Notes under the pieces: generated by a model
Database searches by the model: none
What the model saw: only the letters and a program-made list of their open reading frames with translations
What the model was told of the DNA's origin: nothing
Made by a program: the position numbers and the translations under genes
Assembly (NCBI GenBank): GCA_963697455.1
Contig: CAVOOI010000014.1
Span: 169,757-233,756 of the forward strand
Origin: JAFEDN01 sp963697455
Lineage (GTDB): Bacteria; Pseudomonadota; Gammaproteobacteria; Coxiellales; Coxiellaceae
Direction: 5' to 3'
DNA: 64,000 nt
Shown: positions 34,687 through 44,131 of the stretch, piece by piece
Numbering within the stretch: the stretch's first letter is position 1
Layout: each line of letters opens with the position of its first letter

Positions 34687-35670
34687 GACGATGGTTCAGG
34701 ATTTTATTCACACTCACTGGGGTAAGCGGTTTAATCTCTGTTGCTATCGCCGGTATTACGCCCTGCACAGGTCGATTAATCAATCCCGCTACGGACATTT
34801 GCTGGGATTGTCTATTGCCGATTACGATCGGTTCCACGCCAGTCATGACCGGCGTTAATCCTGATACGGTCAATCCACCCAATACCCTTTGCACGTGCGG
34901 AAGTTTTCCTTTTCCCGACGTAGGCGTATCGGTGGGTTATTGGGAACCCATGGAGTTAATCGATGTAACCCGATCGCCCTATTGTCTGGTGAATCTGGGC
35001 GGCATTCCGCTGATGGAAACACCCAATGATGGCGCAGTGGCCGTCTGACGATCCCAATCAGAATACGGGCTTTTTTTACGTACACGCCTATCATTTTCCG
35101 ATCATGCAGATGTTAGGTATCCCTGCACCCCGCTGCGCTGATTCCGGCAGCTTTATGCTTACGTATCTGAGCGAGCTGGATCCCACGTGGGAAGATGAAA
35201 CCTTGGCGCTGATTCTGTTTCCTGAATCATTGCTCTTTAACAATTTACCCATGCAGGCGGCGTGTAGCGTTGATGCCTCGTCTGCAGCGGTTTGGCTGCC
35301 GAATGACGCGTTGTTCTGGTGTGCCGGGGCGCAAGGCACGATGTATCCCTTGACCGGTAGGGTCGGCGAATATATCGGCGGCGTACAGGGGTCGGTGTTG
35401 CTAAGCGAACGCTTGATTTACAAACTGCATCGGTTGGGCTTGATGTCCGACAGCAGCATTGGCAATTTATGCCGTGATCAAACCACGCCGACATTACCCA
35501 AATCGCGTTATCGATATCAAATGATAAATCCGATTCCGACATTAACTGAATTCGGTTGTCAACCGTTTGGCCGCAGTACGATGTTATGGGGAGCGGCCTT
35601 GGATTCACCGATTACGCCGGAAAACAACGGCTATTTGATCTGGCGGAAGAGAAATTGCTGTTTTTATTAG
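34683..35670 (+). pseudogene. traU: F-type T4SS protein TraU (one frame break)
   Basis: The N-terminal part has a signal peptide and Cys-rich TraU sequence (CTGRLINPATDICWDCLLP, CTCGSFPFPDVGVSVGYW) and ends early at 35048. The rest continues in another frame from about 35026 (WPSDDPNQNTGFFYVHAY, NLPMQAACSVDASSAAVWL) to the typical end YLIWRKRNCC. One shift around 35020-35040 joins them to about 330 aa. TraU is a periplasmic DNA-transfer and pilus protein. The rest of the protein is well preserved. Confidence 0.85.
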
Positions 35671-35691
35671 GCAACGAAACAGGGAGTTAAC

Positions 35692-36252
35692 ATGATAGAA
35701 AGAATTTTAATGGGTCTGACTTTGCTCGGCATCGTCGGTATGTTCGTGAGTGGGATCGCTCTGGCGCTGGCGGAACCCACGGTCGAATCGCGTTCAACCA
35801 CACCGACGCAGGATAACGTTTATATTTTTATTTCGTTTTCGATGCCGAAAGAAAGTCTACAACAATGGGCAGCGCAAGCACAGAAAATTCATGCACCGCT
35901 GATCATTCAAGGACTGGTGGAGGATTCTTTTGCGAAAACCCAACACGCCGTGGCGGATTTGGCAAAAGAGGGTGAAGGTGGCGTAGTCCTCGATCCCCGA
36001 TTATTTCGGCAATACCACATTACGCAAGTCCCCGCAGTAGTGGTTGTCCATCCGACAATCTCCACACCGTGTTTGCGCAATCAAAGCTGCTGGCATCCTG
36101 AAACGGATGACGTAGTCCTGGGTGATGTCGGTTTAGAGAGTGCATTACAAACGGTTGTCGATCGAGGCGATAACACCGAAGTGGCTCAACGGTTTTTCAG
36201 CGGAAGAGAGGCGATCATGAAACATTCCTCACCGGTCGATGAAAAAAGCTGA
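35692..36252 (+). CDS. trbC: F-type pilus assembly protein TrbC
   Basis: 186 aa. An N-terminal helix or signal is followed by the TrbC domain: YIFISFSMPKESLQQWAAQA, PLIIQGLVEDSF, FRQYHITQVPAVVV. A ribosome site (GGGAG) precedes the ATG. Periplasmic partner of TraW. In F, traN follows trbC; here traF follows directly. Confidence 0.9.
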   Translation: MIERILMGLTLLGIVGMFVSGIALALAEPTVESRSTTPTQDNVYIFISFSMPKESLQQWAAQAQKIHAPLIIQGLVEDSFAKTQHAVADLAKEGEGGVVLDPRLFRQYHITQVPAVVVVHPTISTPCLRNQSCWHPETDDVVLGDVGLESALQTVVDRGDNTEVAQRFFSGREAIMKHSSPVDEKS

Positions 36253-36284
36253 CGCGATTATTCTGCTTCTGCATCGCCTGGAAA

Positions 36285-37049
36285 GTGGTGGTGGTATTGG
36301 GCTGGCTGGTGATCGTCTGGTGCCTGCCTTCGTCAGCAAAAGCGGATAATTTTTGGGACACTCCGGCAGGCGGTTGGCATTGGTATCAAGATCCGCCGGA
36401 CGATAAACGTGCCGCTGACAATTCCGCTTCATCTTCATTGGCTGATCCGGTTGCCGCGATGGACGCCTTACACCATCAAGTCAAACAATCACTGGATTTA
36501 GCGGTGTTGAATCCCACCCTGGATAATGTAAAAAATTATATCAGTTTGCAAAATCAGATTGGCGAACGCGCACAACATTTTTCTGAAGTCTGGCGCACGG
36601 TGTTGTTGAATTTTCCTGAACTGGATTTTTCTTTGCAGCATCCCACGAATAGCATGGCCAAGCAGGTTTATCTGGATCAAAACCATCAACAGGAAGACGC
36701 CGCCATTCAAAAATTAGCGGCGCACAGTGGTTTGTTCTTTTTTTATCGCAGCACCTGTCCTTACTGTCAGCGATTTGCCCCCATCGTCAAAGATTTTTCA
36801 CAGCGATATCACTTAACCGTGATTCCCATTACGACCGATGGCATTTCTCTACCAGACTTTCCTGATTCACGTACCGATCAAGGTCAAGCCGCGCGATTAA
36901 AAGTGACGATGGAGCCCGCTTTATTTACGGTCGATCCCCAAAGTCATCGCATTATACCCGTCAGTTATGGATTACTCAGTGAAGACGAACTGCGACAACG
37001 ATTATTAGAAATTGCGCAACATCCTTCGATACCGGGGAGTCAGTCATGA
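36285..37049 (+). CDS. traF: F-type conjugation protein TraF with thioredoxin-like CPYC motif
   Basis: 254 aa from GTG 36285. The frame is open upstream to 36243 and would begin MKKLTRLFCFCIAWK if the A6 run at 36242-36247 had one A fewer, so the true N-terminus is uncertain. Signal-like helix ends at SSAKADNFWD. The thioredoxin-like domain (about 150-250) has FFFYRSTCPYCQRFAPIV. F TraF itself lacks CXXC, but many relatives keep it; here it may also do the disulfide work of the absent trbB. Overlaps traH by ATGA. Confidence 0.88.
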   Translation: MVVVLGWLVIVWCLPSSAKADNFWDTPAGGWHWYQDPPDDKRAADNSASSSLADPVAAMDALHHQVKQSLDLAVLNPTLDNVKNYISLQNQIGERAQHFSEVWRTVLLNFPELDFSLQHPTNSMAKQVYLDQNHQQEDAAIQKLAAHSGLFFFYRSTCPYCQRFAPIVKDFSQRYHLTVIPITTDGISLPDFPDSRTDQGQAARLKVTMEPALFTVDPQSHRIIPVSYGLLSEDELRQRLLEIAQHPSIPGSQS

Positions 37050-38455
37050 GAAAAATATCAATCAATATGCTCACATTCTTATTATTTTTCATTCATGTCA
37101 ATTTATCACTGGCGAATGTTAATTCCGACTTGAATAATTTTTTCAACGATCTCGGATTCTCTGATAACACGACTGCCCCCAATGCTTATTCTGGACAGGA
37201 AGCTGGTTACTACAGTGGCGGCAGTTTATTTGCGCGAGACAGTGTGCGAGACGTGCAGATTGCTCAAGTGCAGTTGCCGAGTTTTCGTTCCGGATGTGGC
37301 GGCATTGATTTATTTACCGGCGGATTTTCGTTTATTAATTCGCAGCAATTAGTCAATTTGATGAATAATATTATCAATAATTCGATGGGATATGCCTTCA
37401 ATTTAGCATTAGAAAGTACAACACCGGAAATCGCCAATGTGATGAAGTATATCAATACGCTGGCGAATACCATCAATAATGCCAATATCAATTCCTGTGA
37501 AACCGCTGCCGGATTAGTGGGTACGGCGTGGCCGAAAACCCATGCAGCCCAGCAACAGGTCTGCGAGGATATCGGCAACAGTAAAGGGATATTTACCGAT
37601 TGGGCAGCGGCGCGTCAGGAATGCAGCACCGGCGGCGCTATGACTCAAATTCTCAATGACGCGCAAAACGATCCTAATTATCAAAGTATGTTACTCACCA
37701 GCGGCAATATTGCGTGGAAGGCGCTGCAAAAGAATTCATTTCTCAGTAGCGATCCCGAATTGGCAGAATTATTGATGTCGTTGTCTGGCACGATTATTCT
37801 GCAAGGCGGCTCCAGTGATACGTCTGGCCATCAATTTAAAGTACTGTCTTCTTTGGCTGCCGATAACCAATTACTAAAAACGTTATTACACGGTGGTTCG
37901 GCAAAAATTTATGTGTGTGACAGTAAAGATTCTGAAGGTTGTCTTAATCCCAGTATTCAAACCATCAATGTGTCACCGGACTCTGGGTTACAAACCCAGG
38001 TGGCTCATCTTCTGCAAGATATGACCGATAAAATCCTGACGGATACCGCTTTAACATCCACTGAAATGGGTTTATTGCAGTCTACCCGTATACCTGTTTA
38101 TAAAATGTTAAATGTGCAAAATGCATTTGTCGGTGATAAACAAATTCTGGATATTGTGAGTTATGCCGATGTCATTGCCACAGATATTTTATTTCAATAT
38201 CTCGATGAGAATTTATCGGTCGTTCACACCAGTGCCAGCAGTCTGCAATTTCCTGAATCGATCATGACGCCGTTTGAGCAGGGAATTTCACAAGCTCGAA
38301 CCAATGTCCGTGCGGCTCAAGCCAATGCGGCCTCACAGATTAGCCTGACCGCGCAATTGATTAACCAAACTCAAACTATCGAACAAATGCTGGCGGGTGA
38401 ATTGTCATCACAAATGTCTAACACGCTGCAATGGGCGGATCGATTGAGGCAGTAA
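37046..38455 (+). CDS. traH: F-type conjugation protein TraH
   Basis: 469 aa with a signal peptide (LTFLLFFIHVNLSLA). Typical TraH blocks: GYYSGGSLFARDSVRDVQ, SFRSGCGGIDLFTGGFSFI, INSCETAAGLVG, WAAARQECSTGG. A C-terminal coiled-coil follows. A periplasmic or outer-membrane component that works with TraF in pilus biogenesis. Confidence 0.93.
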   Translation: MRKISINMLTFLLFFIHVNLSLANVNSDLNNFFNDLGFSDNTTAPNAYSGQEAGYYSGGSLFARDSVRDVQIAQVQLPSFRSGCGGIDLFTGGFSFINSQQLVNLMNNIINNSMGYAFNLALESTTPEIANVMKYINTLANTINNANINSCETAAGLVGTAWPKTHAAQQQVCEDIGNSKGIFTDWAAARQECSTGGAMTQILNDAQNDPNYQSMLLTSGNIAWKALQKNSFLSSDPELAELLMSLSGTIILQGGSSDTSGHQFKVLSSLAADNQLLKTLLHGGSAKIYVCDSKDSEGCLNPSIQTINVSPDSGLQTQVAHLLQDMTDKILTDTALTSTEMGLLQSTRIPVYKMLNVQNAFVGDKQILDIVSYADVIATDILFQYLDENLSVVHTSASSLQFPESIMTPFEQGISQARTNVRAAQANAASQISLTAQLINQTQTIEQMLAGELSSQMSNTLQWADRLRQ

Positions 38456-38503
38456 CCACCAGAAAAGCAAAAAGCAACATAGGCAATACGCAGGAGATAA
38501 CCA

Positions 38504-41257
38504 ATGGCACAAGAAATTGCAATAGTTACTTACGGAAATGGCGATATCCTGCGGGAAATCTTTAATGCCGTTGCTGCCGGTATGGGCGATTCTACTTTCA
38601 AGACATTAATCCATTTGAGCATCTTGTTAGGCGGGACATGGGCAATCGCTAAGTTGATCATTAAGCGGGATTTAATGGTCGGTGTGGGTTGGATTGCCTT
38701 GTATCTTATGGCGTTTTATGTGCTGTTTCTGCCGAAGGCGACCGTCAACATTATTGATCGTGTGCAACAGGGCAAGGTTTATGCCGTGGATAATGTGCCT
38801 CTGGGTTTAGCGTGGTTAGCCAATATCACCAGCGCTATTGGCGACGGCCTGACGCAATTAACCGAGCAGAATTTTTCGTTACCCGATGATTTGCGTTATG
38901 GCCAGACCGGAATGGTGATGGCTTCCAATCTGGTCACAGCCGCCAGCACGTTCCAAGTCACGGATCCTGATTTTGATCGTAATTTACAGAGTTTTATTCA
39001 TCAATGCGTTTTTTACGATTTGTTGTTACATAAATATTCTTCTCAAGAATTATTTACGGCACCCAATATCTGGCAATTGGTGACGGTTCACGCTTCTCCT
39101 GCACGCGCGTTTTTATACAACCAAACCGTGGTCACGTGTCGGAACGGCGCGGCTTCACTCAATCAAGATTGGCAGACTGCGATCAGCCAGGCTGAAGATC
39201 GTTATGCGGCGCGATTATTTCCTGATGATACCCAAGCCAAGACACAACTCTTAAAATATTTACCCCTCAGCTATAGTTTTTTAACCAATTTATCCGAAGA
39301 GGCCTCCGATTTGATGCAGCAAAATATGATGGCGAATTCCATTCAAAGTGGTCTACTCAGTTGGAGTGCGAAAACGAATGCACCGGCGGCCTTAGAAGGT
39401 TATGCCTTTAATAAAGCCCAGCAACAAAATCGCATCGCTAATCGCACGATGGGTGATATGGCCGCTTATTGGCTACCGCTGCTCAAAAATGTATTTGAAG
39501 GTATTTTGTATGGGTCGTTCCTATTTATTTTTTTATTACTGTTTTTTCCATTTGGTCTGGCAATTCTCAGGCAATACGCTTATTCGTTGCTGTGGCTACA
39601 GCTTTGGGCCCCCTTGTACGCCATTATCAATCTGTATGTGAATTTTTATGCGCAGCATCGTAGTTTAGGCGCCATCAATTTAGGTGGCGGTGTTCAGGGA
39701 TTGGTGTTAACCACTCAATCTGGCCTGGCGCAAGTCAATTCAGATATGGCGGGATTAGCAGGCTATATCTCCCTCAGCGTGCCGTTAATTGCCACTAGTT
39801 TAGTGACGGGAATGCATCATGCCTTATCCCATTTAGGGCAGTATGTGGGTGGGGCTGTGCAGTCCGGTGCATCCTCTGCCGCCACAGAAGCAGCCAGTGG
39901 CAGCTTCAGTCTGGCCAATACCAGCCTCAGCACGCACAATGCTTACAACACCTCCGCTAATCATTTTGATGAGTCAGCGCGTACGGCTTCCGGCACAGTG
40001 ACCAATCAAATGCCCGGCGGCTCCGCGATTACAATGACGCAGGATGGCTCGGTGGTGATGAATAACCAGCCGGCGATATCGAGTTTAGGCACACAAATCC
40101 ATTTGGCCGAAGCCATTCGCAGTAGCGCGACCGAGCAAGCGGATAAATCTTATTCGGCAGCGTTGAGTCATCAGCAATCATATAACGAATCGATGTCAGC
40201 GGCAGAACGGGGCGTTTATGAGTTGAGTCGTCATCAAAATTTATCGGAATCCAGTGGTGCATCTTTTGTGACGAGTCGTAGCGCTGGTGATTCTCAAGCA
40301 TTGAGTGATCTAGAGCAAGAGAGTAGTCGTTTAGCGCATGCACATAATGCCAGTGAGTCTGCTTCCAACAACAGGGCGATTAATGCGGGTATACAGGGCA
40401 GTTTGGGCATAGGAACGGCTCCTTTGAAAGTGTCAGGTCATGTGGGTTATGAAAAAACCTGGAATCAATCGGATTCCGAGCAAAATACGTATTCTCATTC
40501 TCAGGACTCTTTGCATAATTCGAATGAATCACAAAATATGGATACTGTGTTGCGAGGCGTGGCGGAAGGTAGTTATCGAGCCAATACCGAAGAAGGTAAA
40601 CGAATACTGGATAGCATTTCTACTTCATTGGATCGAGCCCATCAAGAACAACAACAAGCCTCCGCACAATTTCAGCAGTCAGAAACCTACCGGAAAATGG
40701 CGAATATCTCAGAAGAAGAATCGGCAACGATTAATAGCAATGCCACGCAGGAATTTATGAACGAGATTCAAAAAGATGGCCAGGGTTTAAGGGCGATTGA
40801 AAAATCAATGGTCGATCATCCGGAACAGGCGCAAGCTTTTGCAGAAAAATTTACGCATCATAAAACGCAGGAGTATTTTGAAAATTTTAAAGAGCAGGAA
40901 GATAGTTCGGGCGTGCAAATAAAAGAAGCAGATATCAGGAATTCAGAATTAATCAAATCCCAGGAAATTTATCGTGAATCAAAGGAAATTTATAAGGAAG
41001 AGAAAAGCAGGCTTCAATCCGAGGCTCATCAAGAGGGACTGGATCAAAAATCGATTGTTGATAAAAGGCCAGCTGAAGGCGTTGGAAAAATGATTGTAGA
41101 AGATAATAAAGAAATTCAAGGCAAGCAAACAGAAATTGATCAGGAGCAAAAAAACATTTCAATAGAAGTACGCAAAAACCAAAAAAAAATAAGAGAAGAG
41201 ACAGCCATCTGGCCAAGTCGTATGAATAAATTGGATAAGATTAAAAATCAGGAGTAA
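38504..41257 (+). CDS. traG: F-type mating-pair protein TraG
   Basis: 917 aa; AGGAGA precedes the ATG. N-terminal inner-membrane helices (TLIHLSILLGGTWAIAKLII, VGWIALYLMAFYVLFL, and two near 335-380) and the central region LWLQLWAPLYAIINLYVNFY are typical of TraG N. The C-terminal 400 residues are Ser/Gln/Glu-rich and coiled-coil-like, ending in Lys/Glu repeats. TraG acts in pilus assembly and, through its periplasmic tail, in mating-pair stabilisation and entry exclusion. Its end overlaps the reverse-strand membrane gene by 10 bp. Confidence 0.9.
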   Translation: MAQEIAIVTYGNGDILREIFNAVAAGMGDSTFKTLIHLSILLGGTWAIAKLIIKRDLMVGVGWIALYLMAFYVLFLPKATVNIIDRVQQGKVYAVDNVPLGLAWLANITSAIGDGLTQLTEQNFSLPDDLRYGQTGMVMASNLVTAASTFQVTDPDFDRNLQSFIHQCVFYDLLLHKYSSQELFTAPNIWQLVTVHASPARAFLYNQTVVTCRNGAASLNQDWQTAISQAEDRYAARLFPDDTQAKTQLLKYLPLSYSFLTNLSEEASDLMQQNMMANSIQSGLLSWSAKTNAPAALEGYAFNKAQQQNRIANRTMGDMAAYWLPLLKNVFEGILYGSFLFIFLLLFFPFGLAILRQYAYSLLWLQLWAPLYAIINLYVNFYAQHRSLGAINLGGGVQGLVLTTQSGLAQVNSDMAGLAGYISLSVPLIATSLVTGMHHALSHLGQYVGGAVQSGASSAATEAASGSFSLANTSLSTHNAYNTSANHFDESARTASGTVTNQMPGGSAITMTQDGSVVMNNQPAISSLGTQIHLAEAIRSSATEQADKSYSAALSHQQSYNESMSAAERGVYELSRHQNLSESSGASFVTSRSAGDSQALSDLEQESSRLAHAHNASESASNNRAINAGIQGSLGIGTAPLKVSGHVGYEKTWNQSDSEQNTYSHSQDSLHNSNESQNMDTVLRGVAEGSYRANTEEGKRILDSISTSLDRAHQEQQQASAQFQQSETYRKMANISEEESATINSNATQEFMNEIQKDGQGLRAIEKSMVDHPEQAQAFAEKFTHHKTQEYFENFKEQEDSSGVQIKEADIRNSELIKSQEIYRESKEIYKEEKSRLQSEAHQEGLDQKSIVDKRPAEGVGKMIVEDNKEIQGKQTEIDQEQKNISIEVRKNQKKIREETAIWPSRMNKLDKIKNQE

Positions 41258-41928
41258 TCAGAATGTCGATAAGTGGTTTGATGAATCGGACTGGCTGGAT
41301 TCGTGACATCGTTATACCAATCCTCACGCTGTAGGGGTTTATCAAATTGAGGATCAGGATGTAAATAATGATGAGTTGTTTTATGAAAAAACCAGTCTGG
41401 TTGAGAACGTTTAAATTTAAAGATTAAGGATTTTCCAATGAATGTACCAATAAATGCATCGATTAATAAAGCGCTCCAGAAACCAATAATCAGGGAACCG
41501 ATAATGGCAACGAAAAAGTCACCAAAAAAAGTAGCGATATCGATAGGTTCGTCAGAACTCAAAAAAGTAAAAATGGTAAACATGATAAGTGACCCTACGT
41601 ATATGCAAAACTTTATTAACTGGTTTTTAGCCATTTTCAAAACATTAAAGATGGGATATTGATTCAGAAAATGAGGAGGTTGATTTTTGATGCGAGGGCG
41701 CAAAAAACGTAAAGCAGTCAGTAATTGGGTCAGCGTGGTGAGCCCTGCGCCCCAAGCGATACTGGCTAAACATAAAGAAAACCAGTCGATATGAATATCC
41801 TTTGAATGAGGTAGCCAGATGAAAAACAGTATTCCCACGAGAGGGGTTATAAAAACGAAAATCCAGTTTTGTACACGTAACTGCGATCGAAATCGCGAGT
41901 AAAAATTATGAGAAAAACGAGTATCCAT
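41248..41928 (-). CDS. Reverse-strand multi-pass membrane protein in the traS position
   Basis: 226 aa from the ATG at 41928 (MDTRFSHNFYSRFRSQ), chosen for its AGAGGC ribosome site. Four hydrophobic segments: IFVFITPLVGILFFIWL, LCLASIAWGAGLTTLTQLL, FCIYVGSLIMFTIFTFL, FFVAIIGSLIIGFWSALLID. F-like clusters carry the inner-membrane entry-exclusion gene traS between traG and traD, and this protein has that position and topology but is on the opposite strand. An exclusion role is inference; no sequence family was recognised. Confidence 0.6.
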   Translation of the reverse strand: MDTRFSHNFYSRFRSQLRVQNWIFVFITPLVGILFFIWLPHSKDIHIDWFSLCLASIAWGAGLTTLTQLLTALRFLRPRIKNQPPHFLNQYPIFNVLKMAKNQLIKFCIYVGSLIMFTIFTFLSSDEPIDIATFFGDFFVAIIGSLIIGFWSALLIDAFIGTFIGKSLIFKFKRSQPDWFFHKTTHHYLHPDPQFDKPLQREDWYNDVTNPASPIHQTTYRHSDYS

Positions 41929-42077
41929 CTTTTTGCCTCTGTTGTTGCAAATAAACACATTCCGTTCTTTCTGATGAGAGTTGAGTTTCAGCGTCCTGCT
42001 TTAGACGGGTATTTTAAAGATTTTCGTGGTGCGCATCAAGCTATTTGAATGAAAAATCTTAAAAATGAGGTCATTTT

Positions 42078-44126
42078 ATGAAAAAGAAGTTCATTAAAAA
42101 TACCACACGGGGTGGTCAGGTCATCCTGCATAATCTACGGATGATTGGGCAGATATTGCAGAAGGTGATCTGGTGGTTGTTCCCGGTAGGGTTATTGGTG
42201 GCAGTCGGATGGTTTTGGCTAGCGACCGATGCGGAGTCACGGCTGATTGGCCAGCAGTGGTTATCCGCCGAGTTTCATCTGTTTTTTAACGGCAGCCATT
42301 TCCGGCAGCGATTTATGTTCTCCAGTGGACAGACAGTGGTTGCTACGGCTGGGCAAATTGTTTCCCTGCCCTTTGTTAAGGAAGCTGTAATGCATCTGGA
42401 TGAGGCCGCTCGTCGCAGTCTCTGGGTAGGTTTGATTGTCTGGATTTTATCTGCAGTGGGGGTACTGATCTGGCTTAAACAGCGCGGTGAAGCGTATACG
42501 GCGAATAAGCCGCTCAAAGGCGATCAATTGTGTGATGTCGACACGGTTAAAAAATCGATTACCCGGCAAGGGTCTTCCGGTCTGGTGTTTGGCCGGGAAC
42601 GTCTGCCGCTGCCTAAATCAGCTGAATTGCAGCATATTCTCGTACACGGCACGACCGGCACGGGAAAATCCACGGTCATCAAGGAATTGCTGGATCATAT
42701 TCGCCGGCGCGGTGAGCGCGCCATTATCTATGATAAAAGTTGCAGTCTGGTCAGCCAGTTTTATCAGCCGAAACACGATCGGTTACTGAATCCCTTAGAC
42801 CAGCGTGGCGCAGACTGGAATATCTGGCGGGAATGTCGGGATAAAACCGATTTTGAAAATTTAGCGGCGGCGTTGATTCCGATGGCAGCCACCGCGCAGG
42901 ATCCTTTCTGGGTGAACGCCGCACGCACGATTTTTGCTGCCGCCGCGTTTCGATTACACCAGCAGCCCGATCCTAAAATTTTACCGTTATTACGATCGTT
43001 GTTGACGGCGGACGTTGGGCAATTACAAACATTATTGCGGGGTACGGAAGCCGAGAGTTTAATGTCGGAAAAAGCGGAAAAAACCGCGATTTCGATTAAA
43101 TCGGTGCTGGCGACTTATTTGAAATCGTTGTGTTATATTCGCGATCAGGATAATCCTTTTTCGATTCGTCAATGGATACAAAACGACAAAACCGACGAAT
43201 GGTTATTTATCAGTTCCACCGGCGACCGGCACGAATCGCTTAAACCGCTGATCACCGCCTGGCTGGATATTGCGATTAATGCGCTGCTCAGTTTACCGGA
43301 AAATCCCAATCGCCGGATCTGGGTGATTTTAGATGAATTGGGCAGCCTGCAACAATTGCCGTATTTAACCAGCGCGTTAGCCGAGGCGCGAAAATTCGGC
43401 GGCTGTTTTGTGGTGGGTATTCAAAGCGTGGCACAACTCGCCAAAACCTACGGATTTGAAGGCGGACGGGAAATTTCTTCGCTGCTGAATACCCGATTTT
43501 TATTTCGTGCGCCTGATCCGGAAATGGCGCAGTGGTCGTCAAAAAATCTGGGCGAAACCGTCATCGAGGAAGTGCGCGAAGGCATCTCCTATGGCGCGAA
43601 TACCCTTCGCGACGGCGTCTCCATTCAACGGATCGAAGTGCAAAAACCGGTGGTGTCGGCGTCTGAAATTTTCCAGTTACCCAATCTGATTTGTTACGTG
43701 CGCCTGCCCGGCCAGTATCCTATTACCCAATTACACATGACGCCTTTCACTCGCGAGGCATCGCAACCAGCTTTTCTGCTGCGCGCCTTTGAGCCGGATC
43801 CATTGCTTCGCGAAGAGGAGACCGTTATGGTTAAACCAGGCGACCCTTCGAAGATCTCTGCGGAAAAACCGGTTAAGCGGCCATCGGTGGAAGCCACGCC
43901 TAAAAAATCCAGTAGAAAATCCGATAAAAAATCGGCTAAAAAGCCACTCAAAAATCCCGTCGGCAAAACTGTCAAAACCAATCCGTCTCCGGAGGACACT
44001 CAAAAAAAGTCGTCAAAGTCTTCACCGAAATCGGAAGAAAATAAAAATCCTGCCACCTCAGGGATTGCTCCTGTGAAGAAAGTCTATCCCGGTGAGGGTT
44101 GGGTTGGCCTACAACGGAGGGAATAA
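42078..44126 (+). CDS. traD: Type IV coupling protein TraD
   Basis: 682 aa. Two N-terminal membrane helices (WWLFPVGLLVAVGWFWLA, LWVGLIVWILSAVGVLIWL) are followed by the VirD4-like ATPase: Walker A HGTTGTGKSTV near 190, YDKSCSLVSQFY, Walker B WVILDELGSLQQLP, then IQSVAQLAKTYG. The C-terminal 90 residues are Lys/Ser/Pro-rich (KKSSRKSDKKSAKKPLKN). TraD brings the TraI-DNA complex to the secretion channel. traI starts 5 bp after its stop. Confidence 0.93.
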   Translation: MKKKFIKNTTRGGQVILHNLRMIGQILQKVIWWLFPVGLLVAVGWFWLATDAESRLIGQQWLSAEFHLFFNGSHFRQRFMFSSGQTVVATAGQIVSLPFVKEAVMHLDEAARRSLWVGLIVWILSAVGVLIWLKQRGEAYTANKPLKGDQLCDVDTVKKSITRQGSSGLVFGRERLPLPKSAELQHILVHGTTGTGKSTVIKELLDHIRRRGERAIIYDKSCSLVSQFYQPKHDRLLNPLDQRGADWNIWRECRDKTDFENLAAALIPMAATAQDPFWVNAARTIFAAAAFRLHQQPDPKILPLLRSLLTADVGQLQTLLRGTEAESLMSEKAEKTAISIKSVLATYLKSLCYIRDQDNPFSIRQWIQNDKTDEWLFISSTGDRHESLKPLITAWLDIAINALLSLPENPNRRIWVILDELGSLQQLPYLTSALAEARKFGGCFVVGIQSVAQLAKTYGFEGGREISSLLNTRFLFRAPDPEMAQWSSKNLGETVIEEVREGISYGANTLRDGVSIQRIEVQKPVVSASEIFQLPNLICYVRLPGQYPITQLHMTPFTREASQPAFLLRAFEPDPLLREEETVMVKPGDPSKISAEKPVKRPSVEATPKKSSRKSDKKSAKKPLKNPVGKTVKTNPSPEDTQKKSSKSSPKSEENKNPATSGIAPVKKVYPGEGWVGLQRRE

Positions 44127-44131
44127 TCGCG

